The notes beneath the pieces were generated by a model. It searched no databases. It saw nothing but the letters and a program-made list of their open reading frames with translations, and was not told where the DNA came from. A stretch of DNA of 64,000 nucleotides from Humulus lupulus. Lineage: Eukaryota > Streptophyta > Magnoliopsida > Rosales > Cannabaceae. Positions 1-12,453 of the stretch are shown here, in pieces. The translations under genes were made by a program, and so were the position numbers. The number at the start of each line of letters is the position of its first letter. Within the stretch, counting starts at the first letter, position 1. The DNA lies in the NCBI RefSeq assembly GCF_963169125.1, contig NC_084796.1, forward strand, positions 88,148,888 to 88,212,887. Direction: 5' to 3'.

Positions 1-602
1 ACTAATAAGTCACCCCAGGTCCCTTAGCCATATCCTCTGTATAAGCATACTTGACGCTTCTGGTTCGCCTAACCAAAATGACCAGCGCTATTGCCGCCTT
101 TGACTAATAAGTCAATGCCTTTCGCCAGCGCTCAATGCTATTGCCGACCTTGACTGATAAGTTGTAGAGTCCAAAGAACTTTACTTAACTAGTTAGATAG
201 TAGTATAATAGTAATAGTAGTATTATTGTTATGACTGTGGATTTTTGGTTCAGACCGGGATTTATTTGGACACTCATAGTAACACTTGTAGATTTTCTAA
301 GTTTAACCTATAGTCTAGGAATATTAATTTTAACCTAAGGTTTGATTAATATGACTGATATTGAGGGTAATATTTATTATATTATAAGGTTTAGATAAGA
401 CCCAATAAGATAATAGCACATGTCATGTGTATGTTTAATAATGATTAAGTACTTTGAGGATTAAATTTATTAAGGTTAAAATTTGAATATCCTAGGGTCA
501 GTCAGCAGCTTTGAAAAAGTTAGAGGGCTTAGTCAAGGCTGTTTACTCAATTTAAATTAAGCTAAAAATGTGTAATTTCGTGTTTAAATATTCAGCGTAT
601 GC

Positions 603-893
603 CGATATATCGCAGCTATAGGGGCGATATATCGCAGCACGAAAAAAGAGAAAAAATGTCGCACGATTGCCTCGGGCATACTGGCCCAGGCGATATATCG
701 CCTCCTTCAGGGCATTTTGAAACATTTTAAAAATGTTCTCCATTCAAATCTTCAACCTCTTGATAAGTCCAGCATCTTTCTGAACGAGTCTTCAGCCTCT
801 GCTGAACGATAATTAAAATGTTTTTCACTTAAAAAGCCATTATTTTTATTCAAGTTAAATGAAGATCTTTTCATTCCTAAACTCTATAAATAG
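603..893 (+). promoter_or_regulatory. Family A LTR promoter region: CGATATATCG palindromes and TATA box
   Basis: Perfect CGATATATCG palindromes lie at 603-612, 625-634 and 691-700. TATAAATAG follows at 885-893, in the position expected of an LTR promoter. Both parts recur in the other two family A LTRs. Promoter function is inferred. Confidence 0.65.
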
Positions 894-1440
894 GACCTAG
901 TGCCTAGCCATTTAATCATTCTTCAAGCTAAGTTCAGAGGCTGCAAGTTGCTAGGTTATTGTGAGAGTGTAAACACTTGGGTTGGGGATCATAAGCTTAA
1001 TCACTATAAGCTTACCAAACACTTGGGAAGTAAGGTTTATTCACATTTCGGTTCAAGGTTTAGATTGGTCATATAAGTCTTCAAGGTATTTCCAAACTCT
1101 AGTTCAATTGGTATTATTTTCTTTAAGTTCTCATAGTCTTCTACTCAGCATTCTAACCTTATTCTTTATTCTTGGTTAGGAAATCTAAGTTCTTGAGCAT
1201 AAGATTCTTGGTAAGTGTATTTTGATGGTATAGTTCCTTCATCACTTCCATCCCTTTTCTTCAATATACTCACCCTGTTATAAATGGTTTTTAGGAGTGT
1301 TCCAAGGTCCCAAACCTGTTCTCATATCCCGGTAATTTTGGTAAGGAAAATAGGATAGGATTTATGTGTTATATGACTTTATATGTTATCTTATGATTTT
1401 ATGTTATGTAATATGCTATGTTAAGTATGTTTGTAGACTT

Positions 1441-1565
1441 GGGCATATGACCTATACAACTAACAAGCCCCAAATAAATTATGGGCATATGACTTGCTTA
1501 GCTAGCAAGCCCCACTAATCTAATGGGCATATGACTTGTTTAGTTTATGGGACCCCAAGTAATAA
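1441..1565 (+). repeat. Three 41-42 bp tandem repeats in family A LTR
   Basis: GGGCATATGAC begins at 1441, 1483 and 1524, and each unit carries an 'agctagcaagcccc'-like tail. The same three-unit array is present at 40725-40850 and 63871-63990, so it is a fixed part of this LTR downstream of the promoter. Confidence 0.8.
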
Positions 1566-3695
1566 TGGCCATTTTAGTATGTATGTAACATAAGTGTTAT
1601 GATATGTTTTATGTTTCTTTATGAAATTTATGTATATAGTTTATGTGTTAGATTTTCCTTGCTGGGCATAAGGCTCACTCATTTTATTTTTATATGTGCA
1701 GGAAAACAGCATTAGTGGCGGGAAAGGTTCTTGGAAGCTTGGGGAATGTGTATTGAGGCAGAATGGATTCAAAGAGCCGAGAGTTTCGATTCGAGGATGA
1801 ATTCTTTACTTATGGTTTTATATGTATTTTTCCGCACTTATTTATGTAATCTCTTTTAATTATAATTATGTTATGTTTTGATTTTAAAACAATGGGATCC
1901 CATATCCTAACTTAAATTGTATATAAGTTTAACCTTTATTTTTACAAGTTTTTAATAAAGTTATGATCTTTTCACTTGTAAGTTCTATTAATGATTAGGG
2001 TCTATGTGTAGTTTTCATTAATGGTCCAAAGTCTAGAGTAGTTGGGCATTACATAAGTCAATGCTTTACGACCAATGCTCAGCACTATTGTCATCTTCGA
2101 CTGATAAGTCAAGCCTTTCTCAATGAGATAATGCGAACAGGCAATATCATATGTCAAATATCTAGATATAAGGCATTCAACATGCTTAATCGATAATCAC
2201 AACCATAATCATAATCATGCATTTTTACAGAGACTCAAACTCTGATCAATTCTATATTTAACATTTAGGTCATGCCATAATCACATGTATCACATACTGG
2301 GTGCAGTTTTCTTACCTTTAGTCCAAGCACAGGTTACCAATAAACGGCCATCGAGCACGATCCTGATTCTGAACCCCTAGCAATAACCTAGTCACAACCA
2401 AAATATAGAATCCCATCAAAAACAAATAAATAAAGGCTTCCAGGCCGCGTCCTAGCCTCCGAGACGTCGAATCTTACCAAACGGGGTAGTAGGATCGATC
2501 TTGAGCCCTTATGTTTGAAATCATGTCATTAAAATCCCAACCTGGGCAAAATACTCAGGTAGGCCGCGAGCTGGCCTTGGGGGTCGCGGCGCGCCTCCTA
2601 GATAGACATCCCTCTGCCCCGGTTTCAGGGCGTAGGCCGCGACTTTCCCCCTAGAGTTGCAGCTCGCCCCCTAGGCAGAACCCCTCCCGGTCTTGGGTTC
2701 ACACAGGTTGCGGGGCCCAGAACAAGGTCGCGACCTAACCTCGAACCCAATCATTTTCTCTATTTTTCCCATCTCAAAATCCTCCACAAACTTATCCAAA
2801 CATATCCAAATTCCAAAAACAAAGTTCCCAAACATCTCAATGGCCCCAAACCATTCAAAAACTCATCAAAACACAAAATCCAATCAAAGCTTAAAAACTC
2901 AAAACTTAAAGCTTGGATTACCTTCAATTGAGTCATTTCCCAGTTAAATCCTTTGGCTAACAAGCTTCTAATCTTCCCTAGAATCATTATGACTCTAACC
3001 TTGCTTGAATCCGAGTCCTAAAACTCAAGTTTCCTTCGAAAATGCAAATGGGTGTCAACTGAACGAACGGGAGAGAGAGAGAGAGAACATACTGAAAGTT
3101 CTTTTATTTCTAATAGGTTACTTCAAGCTTAAGTAACTTCAAGCAAATTCCAAAGCTCGAGGTCCCAAAAAAATGCCCCCAGGGTAAAATAGTCAAAATT
3201 CCCAGAATTTCCTCCTGATCTCACTAACTCCCAATATATCATCAAATAATCATTCCCATTACCCAATATCCGAGTAATGTACTAAATGCCCAATATACCC
3301 CTTGACTCACCCCAAGTCAAATATGGGTCCCGTTGTGACTTTCCCACTAGCTTGCTCCCGAGGATCGTCTCGTGCTAAGTAACCCAAATATATCCACATA
3401 ATAATGCGGTCCCACACATATATCACATATATGCCAAATATACCCATAACGGGCAAAATTAAAAAAATTTCCCTTTTAATCAGAAATGGGCCCACATGCA
3501 TATTTAATTCACTTGAACATGCCTATCAAGTCATAAAATAATATAACTCACATAATCATATAATGATACACATATATATCACATAATCACATAATTACAC
3601 ACATATAAAACACATAAACATGTAATTTCCATAATTTTCCATCTTGCCCCCCTAATCAAGGCCCTAAGCCTTATTAAGTAACTTGGGACATTATA

Positions 3696-5350
3696 GAAGG
3701 ACTTTAACATGAGACAAAGGCGTTGGCTAGAGTTGGTAAAAGAATATGACTATGAGATTCTATATCATCCAGGGAAAGCCAATGTAGTGGCAGATGCTTT
3801 GAGTCGCAGAGGCTAGGATAGTTGTTTAGTTCGAAGCAGATACCGAAGGAATTGGCAGAAGACATGACTAGAGCAAGGATAGAGTTGGTGGTGGACTGGT
3901 TGGCCAATATTACCTTGCAGTACACTCTTTTGGAAAGAATAGCAGAGGTCCAGATGGGTGATTCACAATTGGTAAAGTTTAGGGAGAATGTCCTAGCTGG
4001 AGTAGCTAAGGATTTTTCCATCACAGAGACAGGTTTGCTGAGATACAAGGATCAAATTTGTGTTATGAAGGACATGGGTATTAGACGAGAGATCCTTGAT
4101 GAATCTCACACCACACAGTATTCACTACATCCAGACACCATGAAGATGTACCAGGATATAAGGTTATTATATTGGTTACCTAGGATGAAGAAGGATGTGG
4201 TTGACTATGTGGCGAAGTGTTTAACCTGTTAGCAGGTGAAGGCTAAACACCAATGGCCAGCAGGCTTGTTACAACCTCTAGGTATTCCCAAGTGGAAATG
4301 GGAAGATATTACTATGGACTTTGTAGGAGGCTTGCCCAGGACAGTGGGGAAACATGACTCGGTATAGGTGATAGTAGACAAATATACCAAGTCAGCTCAT
4401 TGTCTGCCAGTGAGGACAAACTATATTGTGGACTAGTATGCTGAGCTGTATGTAAGAGATATTGTACGTCTCCATGGTGTTCCAAAATCTATAGTGTCAG
4501 ACTAGGTTCTCATTTTTACCTCCAAGTTTTGGGGAAGCCTGCAAAAGGCTATGGGGACTCAATTGAACTTTAGAACAACCTATCATCCTAAGACAGACGG
4601 GCAGTCTGAGAGGACAATTTAGATTTTGGAGGACATGCTTAAAGCATGCACACTGGATTTCGAGGGGTCTTGGAGTAACTCCATTGATTGAGTTTTCATA
4701 CAATAACAGTTATCAATCAATGATTGGAGTAGCTCCACATGAGATGTTGTATGGAAGGAAGTGTATGCCACCCATTCACTGGGATGAAATGGGAGAAAGG
4801 AAGTATTTGGGTCTTGAGATGGTTCAGAGGACTAATGAGGCTATTGAAAAGTTCCAAGCTCAAATGCTTGCCTCACAGAGTAGAAAAAAAAGGCTACCCT
4901 AACCCTAAGCGTAGGGAAGTGGAGTTCTAGGTAGGGGACCACGTATTTCTGTGAGTTTCACAACTGTGGGGAGAAAAAAGGTTTGGAAAGAAGGGCAAGC
5001 TAAGCCCTAGGTTTGTAGGACCTTTTGAGATCTTGGAAAGGATAGGGCAAGTAGCTTATAGATTAGCTCTGCCCCCGTCGTTGTCAGGAGTTCATGATGT
5101 ATTTCGCATCTCAATGGTTCGGAAGTATGCATTAGACACGATCCATGTATTGGGATATGAGGATCTGGAGCTACAGAAGAATTTATCTTATGAGGAGCGA
5201 CCAGTTCAGATACTAGTTAGAAAAGACAAGGTTCTGAGGAACAAGAAAATTCCTCTAATTAAAGTGTTATGGAGGAATAGCAAGTTCGAGGAAGCGACTT
5301 GGGAGCTAGAATCAGTTATGCGGGATCAGCATCCTGAGTTGTTCACATAA
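3696..5350 (+). pseudogene. Tekay-1 pol remnant: end of RNase H, integrase, chromodomain
   Basis: The remnant starts in mid-RNase H (motifs [15 protein letters not shown] and [17 protein letters not shown]). A frameshift follows near 3815. Next come the integrase zinc-binding HHCC region (ESHTTQYSLHP ... CLTC), the core with DFVGGLP, a SD followed by an in-frame stop where the family has R, and GQSERTI. Last are the [20 protein letters not shown] region and a chromodomain ([15 protein letters not shown] ... [16 protein letters not shown]) ending at a TAA at 5348-5350. Several in-frame stops (for example at 4231, 4366 and 4435) and a frameshift near 4680 make it non-functional. The 5' part of the element is missing because a reverse LTR joins it at 3695. 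Its role was cDNA integration, with the chromodomain targeting heterochromatin. It ends 36 bp before the 3' LTR, as in complete relatives. Confidence 0.9.
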
Positions 5351-5371
5351 ATTTTGAGGACAAAATTTTCA

Positions 5372-5386
5372 GTAGGAGGGGATAGT
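5372..5386 (+). other. Polypurine tract of Tekay-1
   Basis: GTAGGAGGGGATAGT sits immediately before the 3' LTR, after the conserved 'ttttgaggacaaaatttt' motif. It would prime plus-strand DNA synthesis. Confidence 0.85.
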
Positions 5387-7650
5387 TGTAACGTTCCAAA
5401 ATTGCTAATAAGGCTTAGTGCCTTGATTAGTGCGTCGGGAGGGCATAATTGGATTTATATGTGAAATTAATTAAATATATTCGTGATTATGTGGCATATA
5501 TGATTTATAAGGTGATATGAATATTGATGCATGTTTATGTGTATTAAATATGCATGTGGGGTCGTTTTTGTTAATAAGAGCATATTTGTAATTTTGACCC
5601 GTTGTGGGTATAATTGTAATTATATGTTATGTGATTAAGACCACATTATTATGTGGATATATTTACGATATTCAGCATGAGGCAATCCTAGTGAGAGAGT
5701 AGCGGAAAAGTCACAAAGGGGTCAAGTACCCAGCTCGGGGTGAGCCTAGGAGTATTTTGGTAACTCACTGCGTAGTCGGGATTTATTGGGTGATGGGTAG
5801 TTGCTCGGTGATCTTTTGGGTATGACGAGATTAATTGAGGATATTATAGTGCTATTTGAGGATTAACGGGAATGTGGCAAATGACAATTTTTCCCTTGGG
5901 GGAATTAAAGAGTAAGGTTTTGATCTAGGGGCATTTTAGTCTTTTTGGTGTCAACTGGATAGACTTAGCCTTGGAGTAACTTAGCCACCAGGATTCTGTA
6001 GAAGGAAAACAGAACAAAAAAAAAAACAAACTCACTCATTCTATCTCTCTCTCGCTCATCTCTCTCTTGGGGCACTTGGAAGGCTTGAGAAATTTTTTAG
6101 GAACTGGCCAGGGAATCTAAGGAGCAGAAGCTATGATTGGGGTTGTAATCACTGTTGAGGTAAGATTTGTACCCTGATTCTTTTGTGAATTCTTTAATTA
6201 GTAAACTTTTGACTAAGTTTTAACTCTAGCTTTAGTTTCTAAGTTTTGGTAAGATTGTGATTTAGTGTTTGGGGTAATTGTGTTGCTGATGTTGTGTTAT
6301 TGAGAGTCTTGGATTCAATTGGCACTTAGGTTCGACTTTGGGTTGGGTTTGGAGAGGTTTTTCTCGGGGAAAATGCAGGAAAAACCCAGAATTTATGGGT
6401 TCGCGGGGTCACGTCGTGCCGCTGTTCTTGGAGCGCACGATCGGCATGAACTCAGAGGCTAAGGGTGGTTCACTGAACTGCCTTAGTACCGCGGCATTGG
6501 GTGGTCTGCACCGCGGCACATGTTTAGGGAATTATGGGCTTTGGCTCTCTAACTTGTAGAGGGTCGTGATGCTTTTGAGGGGCGTCGCGACTCAAATGGG
6601 AAAAATTGGCCAAATAGGGTTTTTAAGCTCGGGAACTCAAACTTAAAGGCTCGGGAAGGATTCTACTACCCAGTTTAGTATAATTCGAGGTCCTGGAGGC
6701 AAGTTAGTAATTTCAAAGCTTCTAATTAGTTTAGATCTTGATGATTACCGTTAGTGTGTTGTGACTAGGTTATACCGCTAGGGCTCGAGAGTGGGGATCG
6801 CACTCGAGATCGCCATACACTATCTACTCGGGACTCGAGGTAAGAAAATTGCACCATAGTTGTAATCGAGGTTCAACCCCTGTTATTGAATATTACTATG
6901 ACTATACTTATGATTATCTGGTCAGGCATGCTTGTATATGCTGCATCTGATTGTGTGTTATGCAATCTATATGTTTGATTATATCTAATCTGAAAGCTCG
7001 ACCTAAGGGAACCGGGGATGACAATAAGCATCCGAAACACAGGCCATTTGGCTAGGGCAACCTGGGAGTGTGATATGCACTTGGCTAGCCCAAACTCCAC
7101 CTAAATAATTAGAAGTGTTTTCTGCACTTATCTAACTCATTGATTTTTTAAGCTGACCTATGTGTTTGTTTGAGTAGGGTTGCTACTGCTAAGTTTGTTG
7201 TTTATATTATGTTGCTTATTTGAATATGTTGATTTAAGTTTTCTTGTTGAGCCTTGGCTCACGGATGTTATATGGTGCATGTAAGGGAAAGGGAAAATTG
7301 GACCAGCCATAAGTTGGAGAGCTTTAGGGGCGGCGTGTACATTTGCAGCTGCTCGACCGCCACGACCGAGGATTCAACAGGGACTAGAGCCAAACCTTAA
7401 TTTTTCTGCTTAGGTTGACTTATGTTGTAATTATTTTTTGAGTTGTAAATTCCTTGTACACACTTATTTTGGGATCCCATATACAGACTCAAACTTTTAA
7501 ATGAAAATCACTATTCCTATGATCCAAATTTTTAAACCCTAATTCGTCAATTACTCTTTGGTACATGTTTATATCCAAATGACGTGATTAGCAAGTCCAT
7601 CACTATTTAAAATACACAGTGTAATGGTTTTGGCTATCTAGGGCATTACA
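5387..7650 (+). mobile_element. 3' LTR of Tekay-1
   Basis: This 2264-bp LTR starts TGTAACGTTCC and ends GGGCATTACA, directly after a polypurine tract. It shares with the other chromovirus LTRs the opening 'taataaggcttagtgccttgattag', a CT-rich stretch near 6040-6070, the 'cttgctgggcctcggctcacgg'-type block (7243-7265, here 'cttgttgagccttggctcacgg') and TGGGATCCCA at 7470-7479. Small open frames inside (for example 6338-6559) have no family support. The copia fragment begins at the next base. Confidence 0.88.
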
Positions 7651-10229
7651 TACCTCTTTCTTGGAGAGGCTATAGGAATAAAATTCTCCATAGGAATGAA
7701 GAGATTTCATTGGAGGAATTCTCAAACACCTGAGAATGGAGGAGGAATCTCATTCTAGAGATAAGAATGAGGAGGAATCTAATGGAGAGACTTCCATGAC
7801 AATGCGGTGGCTAACCCTCCTAACAAGGGCAAATGAATTGGTAAGAACAAGGGAAAGTGTCAAAAATCCTTAGGGCTCAAGAAGAATGAGGGACAATTCA
7901 AAAGTTTCAAGGGAACTTGCATTGTGTGTGGTGAGAATGGCCACTTTGCTAAAGATTGCAGGTTCAAGAGGAACCAAAACAATGAGGAAAAACTCAATTC
8001 AACCCAAGATGAGCTAGTGGCAACACTAAGTGAAGTTAATACCATTCATGGAAATGTGAGTGAGTGGTGGTATGATACTTGTACCACCATTCATGTTATC
8101 TATGATAGAACTCTTTTCAAGGTCTTTGAATCTTCAAAAGAAGGGCATGAGAAACAAATGGACAATGAGAAAAGGTCTAAGGTTGACAGCAAGGGAACCA
8201 TTGATTTTCTCTTCACATTCTGCAAGAAGGTTCTACCCACCAATGTTTTGTATGTACCGGAATTGAGTAGAATCCTTGTGAGTGACAATTTGCTTTGTAA
8301 ACCGGGAATCAAGGTTGTGATAGATTCCGACAAGCTTATTTTGTCTAAGGATAATATTTTTGTGGGAAAGGGATATGCTTGTAATGGCATGTTCAAACTT
8401 TGTACTTTAATTGACAATGTGAACAATACAGTTTCTTCTAGTTGTTGTTATATGGTTTACTCAAATTCTATTAATTTGTGGCATGTTAGACTTGCACATA
8501 TAGGATTTAGCACACTTAAAAGACCTATAAAATATAGATTAATTGATTGTGATAATGTTGAGCATGATAAATGTGAATTATGTGCTAAATCTAAAATGAC
8601 AAAGAAACATTTTCCATGTTTTGAAAGAAACTCTAAGTTATTAGATTTGATAATGACTTATGTGAACTCAATGGAATGTTGACTAGAAGATGAAGTAGAT
8701 ATTTTATTACTTTCATTGATGATTGATCTAGGTTCACATATGTATATTTGTTTAAGAATAAAAATGAAGCATTTGATGTGTTTAAAGTTTATAAAGTGAA
8801 AGTTGAAATTCAACTTGAAAGGAAAATTAAAGTGCTTAGAAGTGATAGGGGTGGTGAATATTTTTCAAATGAATTTAATTTATTTTGTGAAGAGCGTGGA
8901 ATAATTCATGAATGTACAACCCCTTATACTCCACAACAAAATGGTATAGTGGAAAGGAAAAATAGAACATTTATTGAGATGATTAATGATATGCTATTAC
9001 ATTCTAAAATGAATTTTAGTTTGTGGGGTGAAGCCTTGCTATCCGCTTGTCATATTTTGAATCGTATTCCCTTGAAGAAAAACAATATCTCTCCATATGA
9101 GTTATGGAAAGGAAAGAAACCAAACATTGGTTATCTTAAAGTGTGGGGGTGTCTTGCTTATTGCAAGAGTACTGATCCTAAAAGGACCAAGTTAGGTTCA
9201 AGGGCTATAAGATGTGCATTTGTGGGTTATGCAAAAAATAGCAAAGCTTATAGAGTATTAGACTTTGAGTCTAACGTAATAATTGAATCAAGAGAGGTTG
9301 AGTTCTTTGAGAACATGTCATGCGATGACAATAAGTTAGAACCAACTCAAACTAAAGAGCCTCAAGAGGAGACTCCTAGAATAGTTGGTGAGCAACCTCA
9401 ATTGCCTAGAAGGAGCCAAAGGCTCAAAGATTTGGGATCAAGTGATAAGTGTTCTCAAATAGAGACACTATACCTTTTTTAAGGTGATAATAAGGAAGCT
9501 ACTTGGAAACATCCAATAGTACTTCAAATAGAAGATGATCCCAAAACTTTCAAAGAAGCAACGTCCTCAAGAGACTCCACTTTTTGGAAGGAGGAAATTA
9601 ATGATGAAATGGATTCAATTATGTCTAACCACACTTGGGAATTGGTTAACCTTCTAAAGGTGTCTAAACCAATTGGGTGCAAATGGGTATTTAGAAAGAA
9701 ATACCATACTGATGACACCATACAAACCTTCAAGGCTAGGTTAGTAGCCAAATGATTCAAACAAATGGAGGGAATATATTACTTTGACACATATGCATCG
9801 ATAGAAAGAACTACTTCTATAAGATTTTTGTTTGCCTTATCATCTATATATAACCTTTATGTTCACCAAAAGGATGTCAAAACGACATTCCTAAATGGGA
9901 ATCTTGAGGAGGATGTATATATGGAACAAGCGAAGGGTTTTGTTCTTCCATGAAATGAACATAAAGTGCGTAGACTTGTAAAATCATTATATGATTTGAA
10001 ACATGCTCCAAAACAACGACATGAGAAGTTTGATAAAATCATTGTTTCTAATGAATTTAGACAAAACAATGTGAACAAGTGCTTATACTCTAAGACTTGT
10101 GGTGACTATGTCATACTAGTGTGTCTATATGTAGATGATATGTTGAGTTTGAGTAATAGTAAAAACAAAGAGATTTATATCTTCTAACTTTAAAATGAAA
10201 GACCTAGGAGAGGTTGATACCATTCTAGG
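7651..10229 (+). pseudogene. Ty1/copia gag-pol fragment (gag zinc knuckle to reverse transcriptase)
   Basis: Domains appear in copia order. The end of gag has a CCHC knuckle (CxxCGENGHFAKDC, about 7930-7970). A protease-like region and the GAG-pre-integrase HHCC segment follow (LWHVRLAHIGF ... CELCAKSKM, to 8682). The integrase core (8748-9482) has SDRGGEYFSNEF and PQQNGIVERKNRT, and then the first half of reverse transcriptase has W-V-F-R-K-K, VHQKDVKTTFLNG and YVDDML (about 10129-10150). The first integrase Asp appears lost (IMTYVNS where the family has IHTDx), and stops occur at 8681, 9481, 9754 and 9951. Integrase before reverse transcriptase identifies Ty1/copia. LTRs, the start of gag, the rest of reverse transcriptase and RNase H are absent. 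Both ends are cut exactly by chromovirus LTRs (7650 and 10230), so this fragment is older than at least the right-hand insertion. I do not assign a lineage. Confidence 0.92.
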
Positions 10230-10825
10230 TGTAACGTCCCAAATTTTCTAATAAGGCTTAGTGCCTTGATTAGCATGTCGGGAGGGCCATAATTGATTTA
10301 ATTATGTTACTACGTGGATAAATGATTATGTGATTAGAAATGCATGTTTAGTTGAATTAAAAATGCCTGTGGGCCCATTTTGGTTAATAAAGGCATATTT
10401 GTAACTTTGGCCCATTTAGGGCATAAATGTAAATTATATGTGTGTTGTGCTTGAGACCACAAGATTGTGGAGATTTATTCATGATATGTGATCTGAGATG
10501 GTCCTAGGGAACGAAATAGAGAAATAGTCACAACGAGGTCGAATACCCGGGGTGAGCCTAGAGGTATTTTGGGAATGTAGCACGTGTTTGGGGTTACCGG
10601 GTAATGGGTAGTGATTTAGCGATTATTTGGGTATGACGGGATTAAATGGGGGTTTATAGGACTATTCGAGGAATTAGCGGGAATGTGGAAAAAGACAATT
10701 TTTCCCTTGGTGGTGTTAGAAGGGTTAAGGATAGGTTAGGGGAATTTTGGACATTATGCAGCTAAGGATAGACTTAAGCTAATCAGAATTCTAGAACTAG
10801 GGAGAAACAAAAACACACCATCATC

Positions 10826-10859
<34 letters not shown>

Positions 10860-12450
10860 ACACTCTCATTTTCTCTCAAGGAAAAAGGAAATTTTTGCTG
10901 AATTCAAGGGAGAAGGCTTAAAATTCCAAAGGGATTGAAGCTAGAAGTAATTAGGCTTAGCTCAAACTAGAATCACACAATTGAGATAAGGTTTTCTGCT
11001 GATTTTACTGAGTTTTCTGTTACGGTTTAGAGATTTTATGGAGTTGAACTTTAGGATATTATTTTTGAGTTTTCATGAGTTTGTGGGGTAAGTTTATGGG
11101 TATCTATATTAGTTATGATGCTTTGATATTATTTGTAAACTGAATTATGCGTTAAAGCATTGATTTGCGTGGATTCTGGAAAGTTCAGCTTGAAAAAATG
11201 CATGAGGATTTCTGGGTTTTGGGCTCGAGCCGCGGCCCTGTTCTTCAGGTTCCGCGGCCCATGTGTGTGAAGAGGCCTGGGAAGCCTCTGATTTTTCTCA
11301 GGCACCACAGAGCAGGCAGGGTGCGCTGCAGTCCGTGTTCCCCAGATGAAAGAGCCAAAGCTCTCTGACTTGCAGCGGGTCGTGACTTAAATTAGGGAAA
11401 ATGAACAAAATAGGGTTTTAAGCTTGGGAACCCAAATCTTAGGGCTTGAGAAGGATTCTACTACCCGGTTTAGTATAATTTGAGGCCCCGAAGGCTAGTA
11501 TTTTAATCTAAAGTTCTTAATTGGTTAGGGCTTGATGGATGTCCATTTATTGATCGTTGTGACTAGGTTTTACTTCAAGGCTCGGGTTTAGGGGATCGTG
11601 CTCGAGTTCGCATTAATCAATCAACTCGGAATCACATTAATCAATCAGCTCAGGACGTAGGTAAGAAAACTATTTGTGATTGTAGATCAGGGCATGAGCC
11701 GATTTTCTGTGTTTAATGCTTTAAGTGAATGTTTATGACTTGTTGTGCAATGTTTGTATGATTGTTAATGAACCTCGAAGGTCAGGAACGACAAAGGCCG
11801 GGAATGGCAATGGCCGAGAACGGAAAATGTTGGGGACAACAAAGGCCAAGATCAGTATTAAGCATGCTGAGTGCAGGCCGCTAGATAAGACCCTCTACGG
11901 GTGTTGTATTCACCCGCTCGGTGAAGACCACGAACCCAGTGCCTGGTAAAGCACCTAGGTTGGTATAGGCCGCTATATGTTTAATTTGTTATCTATTTAA
12001 GTTGTGTATTACTAGGTTGAATTGTGATATGCTATGCGTTGAGTTTTCTTGCTGGGCCTCGGCTCACGGGTGTTCTATGGTGCAGTTAAGGGCAAGGGAA
12101 AGGTTGACCAACCATGAGTTGGAGAGCGTGGAGCGGCGTGTACATGTTCGTCCTACCTGGCTGCCATGGTCAGGGTTGTTTGAGGAATTTTCTATAAATG
12201 GTTGATTTTTTCGCTTAGGACAACTGTATTGAAACTTTTGAATTGTATTACATTTTTTAAACAGTATTTTGGGATCCCAATGTATAACTTTTATAACTTT
12301 AATGAGTGTCCAAATCTTTTATAATTAACATTCCTCAAATGAGTCTTTATTTTGATTTAATCACACTTGTTAACCTAAAACCTCGATTAGTGAGTTAATG
12401 GAACATTTATAAATCACATGGTAATGGCTATAAGGTAGTAGGGTGTTACA
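10230..12450 (+). mobile_element. 5' LTR of Tekay-2
   Basis: It runs from TGTAACGTCCC to GGGTGTTACA (2221 bp) and is followed after three bases by the initiator-Met primer site. It contains a CT microsatellite at 10830-10858, the 'cttgctgggcctcggctcacgg' block at 12048 and TGGGATCCCA at 12270-12279. No convincing coding region lies inside. Confidence 0.92.
10830..10858. repeat. (CT)n microsatellite
   Basis: An uninterrupted run of CT dinucleotides lies inside the Tekay-2 5' LTR. CT runs occupy the corresponding place in other chromovirus LTRs here (23650-23672 and 30347-30375). Confidence 0.95.
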
Positions 12451-12453
12451 ACT

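Larger units (their letters stand above)
163..2053 (+). mobile_element. Solo LTR of the family A chromovirus with target duplication TAAGT
   Basis: The 1891-bp unit starts TGTAGAGTCC and ends GGGCATTACA. It is flanked by TAAGT at 158-162 and again at 2054-2058. Removing the unit and one TAAGT restores the local 50-bp repeat, which supports a true insertion. It aligns with the LTRs at 39412-41275 and 62568-64000 but is clearly more diverged from them than they are from each other. No internal region follows, so it is a solo LTR left by LTR-LTR recombination. It carries a TATA box at 885-893, CGATATATCG palindromes at 603-700 and three 41-bp repeats from 1441. Confidence 0.93.
1..2110. repeat. 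Minisatellite, about 50-bp unit, split by a solo LTR
   Basis: Diverged units carrying 'ctaataagtcaatgc' or 'ctgataagtcaatgc' followed by 'cgctcaatgctattgccg' begin near 1, 102, 152 and, after the inserted LTR, near 2099. Spacing is 50-51 bp once the insertion and its duplication are removed. This is a tandem repeat internal to the reverse chromovirus LTR. Confidence 0.6.
1..3695 (-). mobile_element. Chromovirus (Tekay/Del-type) LTR, reverse orientation, left end outside window
   Basis: Read on the minus strand, this stretch starts near 3695 with a decayed LTR head (TATAATGTCCCAAGTTAC, against the usual TGTAACGTCCCAAATT) and continues with the 'aataaggcttagggccttgattag' kind of LTR opening seen in every chromovirus LTR of the window. 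It has the same layout as the reverse LTR at 41276-43548, including the 'gttttcttacctt' block near 2310. A family A solo LTR sits inside it at 163-2053. No polypurine tract flanks the 3695 end, so this is a 5' LTR or a solo LTR inserted into the RNase H region of the next element. The candidate target duplication (gaagg at 3696-3700) cannot be checked because the other end is off the window. No gene is seen in it. Confidence 0.75.

Noticed and set aside
2693..2987. Overlapping frames on both strands in the left reverse LTR
   Set aside because: Both are in a non-coding LTR and neither is conserved in sister LTRs.
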